From Candidatus Cloacimonadota bacterium (lineage in GTDB: Bacteria; Cloacimonadota; Cloacimonadia; JGIOTU-2; B8-G9): a stretch of DNA of 7,224 bases. Each line of letters begins with the position of its first letter. The stretch's first letter is position 1. Where the stretch lies: assembly GCA_003647765.1 (NCBI GenBank), contig QMNM01000069.1, forward strand, positions 1 to 7,224, read 5' to 3'. A model generated the notes under the pieces. It was given only the letters and a program-made list of their open reading frames with translations, ran no database searches and had not been told where the DNA came from. The position numbers were made by a program, and so were the translations under genes. Shown one piece after another: positions 1-5,671 of this stretch.

Positions 1-527
1 CCATTTGTCCATTCCATAAATTCTTTTTTTGTTATATCTGACTTTCTACTTCCACTGGTCTTTTTCCAAGTTTTTTTATACAAAATCACAATGAGTTCAA
101 CAGGAGCAATTACATAAGGAGCAGAAGCACTCATCCAAGAACCCCACGCAGTTCTTCTGGAAATATTACCTTCATTCCAGATAATTGTAGAATGATATTT
201 GAAACCTACTTTTTTGGCAATTATTGTTAAGTCAGCTCCTACACTCTGTTGTCCGCCTTTGTTCTTATCCAATGGAATATTTAAACAGAATCTCCCATCG
301 CTCTTAAGCCACTTATAACAATTTGTTAGCCATTCTTTACTAAACTCTAAATATTCCTTATAAGAAATTTTGTCATTGTTTGAATTGTATTCTATGCCTA
401 CATTATAAGGCGGAGAAGTAATTATTAAATCTATGCTATTTTCTGGAATTTCTCTTGTAAAAATGACATTCTTATTAATAATCTTTACTCTTTCATTTTC
501 AAAGAATATCCTTTTATTCCTTTCCAT
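1..527 (-). CDS. Beta-class DNA methyltransferase (N4-cytosine or N6-adenine), partial: 3' end outside window
   Basis: The 175 complete codons visible encode the N-terminal part of a site-specific DNA methyltransferase of the N4/N6 family (PF01555 type), which moves a methyl group from S-adenosylmethionine to an exocyclic amino group of a base. Catalytic motif IV is T37-SPPYN-42. It is followed by a motif VI-like strand (about residues 74-84, LKSDGRFCLNIP) and a conserved-looking block WNEGNISRRTAWGSW (117-131). Motif IV lies near the N-terminus, so the SAM-binding FxGxG motif I should lie in the missing C-terminal part; this order defines the beta class. SPPY is more usual in N4-cytosine enzymes, but SPPYN also occurs in N6-adenine enzymes, so the base is undecided. 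ATG at 527 is the only usable start: the upstream frame has no start codon before a stop at 552-554. The Shine-Dalgarno sequence is weak. The gene begins 38 nt after the histidine kinase stop and may be cotranscribed with it. No restriction enzyme is visible, and the other side is off the window. Confidence 0.92.
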   Translation of the reverse strand, partial: MERNKRIFFENERVKIINKNVIFTREIPENSIDLIITSPPYNVGIEYNSNNDKISYKEYLEFSKEWLTNCYKWLKSDGRFCLNIPLDKNKGGQQSVGADLTIIAKKVGFKYHSTIIWNEGNISRRTAWGSWMSASAPYVIAPVELIVILYKKTWKKTSGSRKSDITKKEFMEWTN

Positions 528-565
528 ATTTGTTATTCTTACTTTGTCAACTTACTCTAATAGTT

Positions 566-3007
566 TTATTGGTCCATTACTTCTCTAATCTTTTTTAAAA
601 AATCATCTAAATTAAATGGCTTTCCTAAAAAACTATCTACTTTCGCACTTTTTAATCCTTGGTCATCTTTATCTGTCATAAAACCACTAATTGCTATACT
701 TTTAATATTGTCTTTGATCTGGTGTACACTGTTGATAAATTCAATACCATCCATTCCACCCAACCTAATATCAAAAACAACTAAATCTATTTTATCTTCA
801 TTCTTTGCAAAAACTTCAAGTCCTTGTTCACCAGTATATGCGCATAATACATTATATCCATATTGCTTTAATAAACTGGCAGTTAAATCAACTAAATTCT
901 TTTCATCATCTACAAATAAAATAGTTTCTTTACCATACAAATTTTGTCTATTATCAGCTGGTTTGCTTTCTACTTTACCTTCGGATTTATACTCAGGGAT
1001 ATATATAGAAAATTTGGTGCCAATACCTTTCTTACTCTCAACTTTTATTTCTCCATTATGAGACCTAATTATTCCATATACAATTGATAGACCAAGTCCT
1101 GTGCCTTTTTTCTTAGTAGTAAAAAATGGATCAAAAATATGTGATATATTCTTTTCATCTATACCAATTCCAGTATCTTCAATGGTAATCTTAATATAAT
1201 TGCCTTGAATTAGAAATCCTTTATCTTCTGAAATAATAGTACGCTCTGTCGTAATAATTATATCTCCTCCATTCGGCATTGCCTCGGCTGAGTTTATACA
1301 TAAATTCATAATTACCCGACTAATTCGCGATGGCTCTCCACTAATCAACAGTACATCTTTATCTAAATTTAGCTTTATATTTATATTCTTATTTAATGAA
1401 CTCCTTACTATTTTATAGACATTTTGTATCTCTTCATTGATATTTATAGGTTTAGGATGTATTTTCATTTTCCGAGAAAATGCAAGTAAATTTGTAGTTA
1501 ATCCTTTGGCTCTCAGAGCTGATTCTTCAATCACTTTCAAGTGCTTATAAATAGGCGTACTCTTTGACGCCTTTAATAGGCTAAGTTGTGTATATCCTAA
1601 TATCGCAGCTAATATATTATTGAAATCGTGAGCAATTCCACCAGTTAACAAGCCAACTGATTGCAATTTTTGAGATTGTAATAATTGTGCAGTTAATTCT
1701 TTTTGCTCAGTTACATCTCTAACTATTGCCTGAATATAATCCTTGCCATTTAAGCTAAGTTTATTTAATGAGACCTCGGTATCTATCAATTTATTATTAC
1801 AAGTAAGATGTTTCCAATAGAACGTCTGTGGCTGACCATTAAGTGCAGATTGTATCTTTTCTCTGGCTTTTGTCTTTGATAATATTCCATCAGGTTGTGT
1901 ATCAGGAGATATATCAAACGGCTTTAATTTAAGCAATTCCTCGCGCGGAAACCCAAACAATTCAACAGCTCTTTTATTACACTCTACAAAATTCTCGCCA
2001 TCCATAATGAAAATAGCATCATTAGCATTTTCAAAAATTGTCTTGTAACGAATATGTAATTCTCTTGCTCTTTTCTCCAACTCTCTTTTTAATTTCTCAT
2101 CGTATTCTTTCTGTAAAGTAATATCTCTACCCACACCAAATACTCCTATTAAATTATTATCCTTAAATACAGGTTTGCTAAATATTGATATATATTTTAT
2201 TTCACCATTTTTTGTGATAACTCTAACTTCATATGGCTGGAGAATACCATTTAGACTTTTAGCGAATGATTTTTCTAATTCAGGCAAATCATCAGCAATG
2301 ATTACATTATAAAAGGACTTTCCTATTATCTCTTCTGATGTATATCCAAGAATATCTGCACCATTTCTATTGACAAATGTGAAATTCCAGTCAACATCTA
2401 AAGAAAAAATTATATCATTAACATTTTCCACAAGATTACGATATTTTTTTTCTGATTCTGTCAACAGTGCATTCAATAAAGTATTGTGAACAGAGACAGC
2501 AGCAAAATTTGAAAAAATAGAGAGATAATATAAGTCAGTTATATCAAATTTTTTAACTTCTGAGCGATTGTCCAAATATATTACGCCTAAAATTTTTTTA
2601 TTATATATCATTGGCACACATAGAACAGACCTCAATTGTAGACGCTCAATACTATCACTGTATTCTTGACTTTCGCTTAACGCATCGTCTATCAATTGTG
2701 GCTTCTTTGTTTTTAAGGTATTATTTATTATTAAATGACTTATTTCCTTGTCTGGCGATTCTATCTCTATATCTGTATCAAATATGGCTAGCTTAAAATC
2801 TATTTTACCATCTTGAAATAATCCAATAAAGCATCGTTCAGCACCACATAACTTTATACTCTGTCTTGCTATATCTCTAAATAAATTATCAACAGTATAA
2901 GTCCCATTGATTAACATACAAGTATTAAACAAACTCTCAAATTTCTCTTTTTGTTTCTTAAGCAAATCTTCGTAAAGATTTAATCCTTCAAAAAATTTTT
3001 CTGACAT
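566..3007 (-). CDS. Soluble hybrid sensor histidine kinase, GAF-PAS-PAS-HisKA-HATPase-REC
   Basis: This 813-residue protein is a cytoplasmic hybrid histidine kinase with no signal peptide or membrane segment. Domains in order are a short N-terminal helix, GAF (about 40-178), PAS 1 (about 186-300, ending GVGRDIT), PAS 2 (about 320-437, ending AIVRDVTEQ), the dimerisation/H-box domain with GGIAHDFNN (phospho-acceptor H460), and the HATPase. The HATPase shows the N-box around N568/N572, G1 DTGIGID (611-617), the F-box DPFFTT, and G2 GTGLGLS (635-641). A receiver domain (about 694-810) ends the protein, with acidic pair D700/D701, phospho-acceptor D746, S774 and K796. All catalytic residues are present, so it should autophosphorylate and pass phosphate to its own receiver. 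There is no DNA-binding output or HPt domain, so a separate partner is needed. The H-box resembles the HPK4 type. The ligands of GAF and PAS cannot be read from sequence. ATG at 3007 has a good ribosome binding site. The gene follows the TPR gene by 102 nt and probably receives its signal from the kinase/NTPase/TPR protein. Confidence 0.96.
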   Translation of the reverse strand: MSEKFFEGLNLYEDLLKKQKEKFESLFNTCMLINGTYTVDNLFRDIARQSIKLCGAERCFIGLFQDGKIDFKLAIFDTDIEIESPDKEISHLIINNTLKTKKPQLIDDALSESQEYSDSIERLQLRSVLCVPMIYNKKILGVIYLDNRSEVKKFDITDLYYLSIFSNFAAVSVHNTLLNALLTESEKKYRNLVENVNDIIFSLDVDWNFTFVNRNGADILGYTSEEIIGKSFYNVIIADDLPELEKSFAKSLNGILQPYEVRVITKNGEIKYISIFSKPVFKDNNLIGVFGVGRDITLQKEYDEKLKRELEKRARELHIRYKTIFENANDAIFIMDGENFVECNKRAVELFGFPREELLKLKPFDISPDTQPDGILSKTKAREKIQSALNGQPQTFYWKHLTCNNKLIDTEVSLNKLSLNGKDYIQAIVRDVTEQKELTAQLLQSQKLQSVGLLTGGIAHDFNNILAAILGYTQLSLLKASKSTPIYKHLKVIEESALRAKGLTTNLLAFSRKMKIHPKPININEEIQNVYKIVRSSLNKNINIKLNLDKDVLLISGEPSRISRVIMNLCINSAEAMPNGGDIIITTERTIISEDKGFLIQGNYIKITIEDTGIGIDEKNISHIFDPFFTTKKKGTGLGLSIVYGIIRSHNGEIKVESKKGIGTKFSIYIPEYKSEGKVESKPADNRQNLYGKETILFVDDEKNLVDLTASLLKQYGYNVLCAYTGEQGLEVFAKNEDKIDLVVFDIRLGGMDGIEFINSVHQIKDNIKSIAISGFMTDKDDQGLKSAKVDSFLGKPFNLDDFLKKIREVMDQ

Positions 3008-3013
3008 TATTTT

Positions 3014-3019
3014 CCTCTT
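3014..3019 (-). promoter_or_regulatory. Ribosome binding site of the hybrid histidine kinase
   Basis: The minus strand reads AAGAGG, six bases upstream of the ATG at 3007. This is the clearest Shine-Dalgarno sequence in the window and fixes the start. The protein kinase and methyltransferase starts have no comparable match, so the histidine kinase may be translated more strongly than its neighbours. Confidence 0.75.
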
Positions 3020-3040
3020 ATCATTTTTAGGAATTCATTT

Positions 3041-3056
3041 GCCACAGAGAACACAG
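3041..3056. repeat. Short degenerate repeat of the CACAGAG/ACACAG type
   Basis: The plus strand reads GCCACAGAGAACACAG in the spacer between the TPR gene and the histidine kinase. The same word family recurs inside the protein kinase gene (6045-6070), inside the TPR gene (5381-5428) and near the right end (about 7187-7200). It looks like debris of a dispersed short repeat rather than a functional site. Its function is unknown. Confidence 0.5.
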
Positions 3057-3072
3057 TATTTAAATTGATCTT

Positions 3073-3091
3073 ACAGGATTTGAAATCCTGT
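3073..3091. repeat. Perfect 9-bp inverted repeat in the TPR-histidine kinase spacer
   Basis: ACAGGATTT and AAATCCTGT flank a single central G, giving a 19-bp palindrome. It sits 18 bp after the TPR gene stop, within the 102-bp spacer. There is no U-rich run after it on the coding strand, so it does not look like a Rho-independent terminator. A dimeric operator, an RNA stem with a small loop (some base pairs lost to form the loop), or part of a dispersed repeat are all possible. Confidence 0.55.
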
Positions 3092-3109
3092 ATTTATGCA
3101 ACAAATATG

Positions 3110-5632
3110 CTATATACTATAATTACAAAAAGTTCTATCCATTCTATCCTTTAACTCTATTTTCAATTTGTCATTTAAATAATTCTGCTTGGATTGTTCG
3201 TCCAATTTATCCCACATCTCTTTTATTATTTCCATTGCTACTTTATAATGATAAATAGCATCTTCTAAACTGTTATTTTCTTGGTTGTGAATTCCAATAA
3301 AAAAATGATATTGCCACTTATTTTCAGCAGTAAGTTTATTCTCTTGTATGCACACATTTGGCATAAGATTCATAAATTCATCTAATTTGTGTAATCTAAT
3401 TAAGGAACAGAGGAATAATAAACTCAATTCAGGACTTTCAGTGATATTACTCGTAATTTCTTCAAACAAGTTCATAGATTGTGCATCTTGATTTTTTGCA
3501 TAAATCTCATATAATCCAATCTGTGGTTTTAGCTTCTCATCTTTTTCATTTATACTCGCAAAAAGTTCAGCTGAGTTCAGAAAGATCTCCTCTGCCAATT
3601 TATTATTTGCCTCTAAATAAATCTTCCCTAAAAAATAGTAAGAATATGCTAATTCAAAAATATTGTGTCTTTTTTTGGCAAGTTGAATAACTTTGGCAAT
3701 TATTTTTTCCGCTTCAACAAAATCTCTACATAGAAAATTCAATTCTACCAAATTATTTAATGTCATTAGCATAGTATCAGGATTGTTTTGCTTTTGGTAT
3801 AATTTCAAAGTTCTTTGAAAATGATATTTGGACTTTGAATAATCTCCTAAATAAAAGTATAAACTGCCTAAATTATTATGAATTTCTGATAAAGAAAGTA
3901 TTGACTGTTTGAACTCAAAGTAATTAAGAGATTCTTCCCAATAAGTTCTTGCTTTTTCAAAATTGCCAAGCATACGATTTATTGTCGCTATATTTATTAA
4001 AGTACTGTATTTTAGCCACAATACATTAAACTGATTATAGATTTTATATGCCTTGTGATAATATTTATCAGCATTGATTAAATCGCCTTTTTTAATATAC
4101 ACTCCACCAATATTATTAAATATTTGTCCTTTCAATTGACTTGGCTCATATTGATTTAGATTCTGTAATGCTAAAAAATAATTCTTTAATGCTTTATCAG
4201 GTTCGTTTTTTAAATACATTACTATCCCTAACTCATTTTTCAATCTCGCAACATAAACCTTCTTTAAATTCTGTTCAGTAGATAAGTAAGTTTCTATTAT
4301 ACACTTTGCCTTATCGTAATTTCCCAGATTAGTCAAATCGGCTGTATAATTATCTAATACATCAAAGCTCTCTTTTTCTGGCAAATCAGTCAAATAATAA
4401 TCATAAATATCTTTGTAAATTCTCAATGCCTCTGAAAATTTTTCCTCTTTGAAATAAATATTGGCTAAATACGCTCTCAATCGTATGAATGTTTTTTTGT
4501 CTGTTTCATAACTCGGCAAATAACATGCAATTAAATTTTCTGCTTTAACAAACTGGTTATTCTTTACATAAGCAGACATTAGTTTATGAATGGATTTAAA
4601 AACTTTATTTTTATCCAATTTTTTAGCAAATTGTAAGGACTTTTCATACCAGTAAATTTTTTTATTTATATTCTCATTTGTATCGCCACACAACATTGTA
4701 TAATCATAAGATTTTTGGAACTTATCAGTTTTCATATAATGATGAGCGATTTCCTGTAATATTTCCGATGATGGCTGTTGAAAATACTGCTCAAGCATTT
4801 GAGATGATATTTCATAATAATGTTTGTTATGGTCTGTTTTGTAATTATTTATAATGAACAGTTTTTTATAATCACTATCAAAACGAACAAAATCATCCTC
4901 TTTTTTTAGCCAATTGGAATTAAATAGATAATAAATTTCATTTTCAGCATTATTGGTCAAGCTTGATAAAGATTGTCTTAAAGATGTCTTAACACATTTT
5001 AGCAGAAAATCATAAGGAAGTGTAATTGTGAATACAGACAAAAATTTCAACATTTCCTGTTGAGAAAGAGTTAAACTAGCAAAATTATTTTTTAATAATT
5101 TTGTAATAGATTCAGGCAAATTTATTATTTTATCAGGTGTTGTAAAGAGCCATTTATTATCTTTATATTGTAGATAATTTTCCTGTTTGAAATTTGTTAG
5201 CAAAAAATTCAATAGAAATAGATTTCCATTTGTCTGTTTATAAAGATATGAAATGACTTTGTCTGGTATCTGTTCACATTTAGTTAGTTTATTTTGAATA
5301 AATGGGGCTATTTCATTTTCTGTCAAATTTTGTAATTGGAATTCATTTATAATGGTAGATTTTTCCTCAATATCTATATGCCTCTGTGATGAACCTTTTA
5401 GTGTATTTTTGTGTTCTTTTGTGGCTAATTCAAAAATTTCTGGCAGATGCTCTTTGGAACTGATAATAAAATGGATGTCTTTAATTTCACTCTCTAATAG
5501 ATATTTCATCCAATCGTATAGTAAATCTGGTACTTTATCAGCATTATCTAAAATGAAAATTATCGGATTTCTTGCTTTCCCATTCTTGTTCTCTTGTTCT
5601 CTTGTTCTCTTGTCCTCTTGTTCTCTTGTCAT
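3110..5632 (-). CDS. C-terminal half of a split P-loop NTPase plus long TPR array
   Basis: The 840 residues begin with repeat-encoded sequence (1-16, TREQEDKR type). Next comes a Walker B strand IIFILDNAD (24-32, acidic D29) and a sensor-1-like strand IHFIISSKE (53-61). The region LQNLTENEI, followed at about 120-150 by SYLYKQTNGNLFLL, resembles the helical part of AAA_16/STAND ATPases. From about 300 to 700 there are repeated TPR helices, for example FNNIGGVYIKKGDLINADKY near residue 500 and HNNLGSLYFYLGDYSKSKYH further on. TPRs usually bind partner proteins or sense ligands. There is no Walker A in this frame; it lies in the upstream gene. ATG at 5632 overlaps the kinase stop as ATGA and falls inside the octamer array. 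The frame is open upstream of this ATG to a stop at 5681-5683, so this ORF is best read as the second part of a kinase-NTPase-TPR protein. Whether it is made separately, by coupling, or only as a fusion cannot be decided here. No membrane segments are seen. Confidence 0.85.
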   Translation of the reverse strand: MTREQEDKRTREQENKNGKARNPIIFILDNADKVPDLLYDWMKYLLESEIKDIHFIISSKEHLPEIFELATKEHKNTLKGSSQRHIDIEEKSTIINEFQLQNLTENEIAPFIQNKLTKCEQIPDKVISYLYKQTNGNLFLLNFLLTNFKQENYLQYKDNKWLFTTPDKIINLPESITKLLKNNFASLTLSQQEMLKFLSVFTITLPYDFLLKCVKTSLRQSLSSLTNNAENEIYYLFNSNWLKKEDDFVRFDSDYKKLFIINNYKTDHNKHYYEISSQMLEQYFQQPSSEILQEIAHHYMKTDKFQKSYDYTMLCGDTNENINKKIYWYEKSLQFAKKLDKNKVFKSIHKLMSAYVKNNQFVKAENLIACYLPSYETDKKTFIRLRAYLANIYFKEEKFSEALRIYKDIYDYYLTDLPEKESFDVLDNYTADLTNLGNYDKAKCIIETYLSTEQNLKKVYVARLKNELGIVMYLKNEPDKALKNYFLALQNLNQYEPSQLKGQIFNNIGGVYIKKGDLINADKYYHKAYKIYNQFNVLWLKYSTLINIATINRMLGNFEKARTYWEESLNYFEFKQSILSLSEIHNNLGSLYFYLGDYSKSKYHFQRTLKLYQKQNNPDTMLMTLNNLVELNFLCRDFVEAEKIIAKVIQLAKKRHNIFELAYSYYFLGKIYLEANNKLAEEIFLNSAELFASINEKDEKLKPQIGLYEIYAKNQDAQSMNLFEEITSNITESPELSLLFLCSLIRLHKLDEFMNLMPNVCIQENKLTAENKWQYHFFIGIHNQENNSLEDAIYHYKVAMEIIKEMWDKLDEQSKQNYLNDKLKIELKDRMDRTFCNYSI
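5381..5428 (-). repeat. Degenerate repeat inserted in frame in the NTPase domain
   Basis: The coding strand reads GCCACAAAAGAACACAAAAA, then a diverged stretch, then CACAGAGG. This is the same low-complexity word family as the copies at 3041-3056 and 6045-6070. It encodes ATKEHKNTLKGSSQRH (about residues 70-85) between the sensor-1-like strand and the LQNL segment. In related ATPases I would expect a shorter link there, so an in-frame insertion of about 15-20 residues is inferred. Confidence 0.5.
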
Positions 5633-5671
5633 CTTGTTCTCTTGAACTCTTGTACTCTTGTTCTCTTGTTT
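5584..5671. repeat. Octamer tandem array, 11 units (TCTTGTTC / GAACAAGA)
   Basis: Eleven contiguous 8-bp units start at 5584, 5592, 5600, 5608, 5616, 5624, 5632, 5640, 5648, 5656 and 5664. Six match TCTTGTTC exactly: units 1, 2, 3, 5, 7 and 10. The others differ by one or two bases (TCTTGTCC, TCTTGTCA, TCTTGAAC, TCTTGTAC, TCTTGTTT). The tract covers the 3' end of the kinase gene and the 5' end of the TPR gene. On the coding strand the consensus GAACAAGA encodes E-Q-E-N-K-R-T-R over 24 bases and has no stop in any frame. The one stop in the kinase frame (TGA, 5629-5631) and the ATG of the next gene (5630-5632) both arise where the TCTTGTCA variant meets the next unit. A unit of 8 shifts the frame whenever copy number changes. 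Confidence 0.97.
5629..5632 (-). promoter_or_regulatory. ATGA stop/start overlap of kinase and TPR genes
   Basis: The minus strand reads ATGA at 5632-5629. ATG opens the TPR frame and TGA closes the kinase frame, a classic arrangement for translational coupling by ribosome re-initiation. The repeat unit just upstream supplies AAGAG about six bases before the ATG, a weak Shine-Dalgarno-like sequence. The overlap depends on variant bases in one octamer, so it could be fortuitous. Confidence 0.45.

Noticed and set aside
545-550. Perfect TTGACA (-35-like) on the minus strand just before the methyltransferase gene.
   Set aside because: A 16-17 bp spacer puts the -10 position on the start codon with a poor match (TATGGA), and transcription would begin inside the gene, where no other early start exists.
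708-1061. Plus-strand open frame of 117 codons; likewise those at 2611-2796, 3481-3690 and 5352-5645.
   Set aside because: All lie antisense to well-supported genes and have low-complexity compositions with no recognisable domains; the last reads the opposite strand of the octamer array.
3008-3109. Rho-independent terminator between the TPR and histidine kinase genes.
   Set aside because: The palindrome has a one-base centre and no U-run on the coding strand; cotranscription seems more likely.
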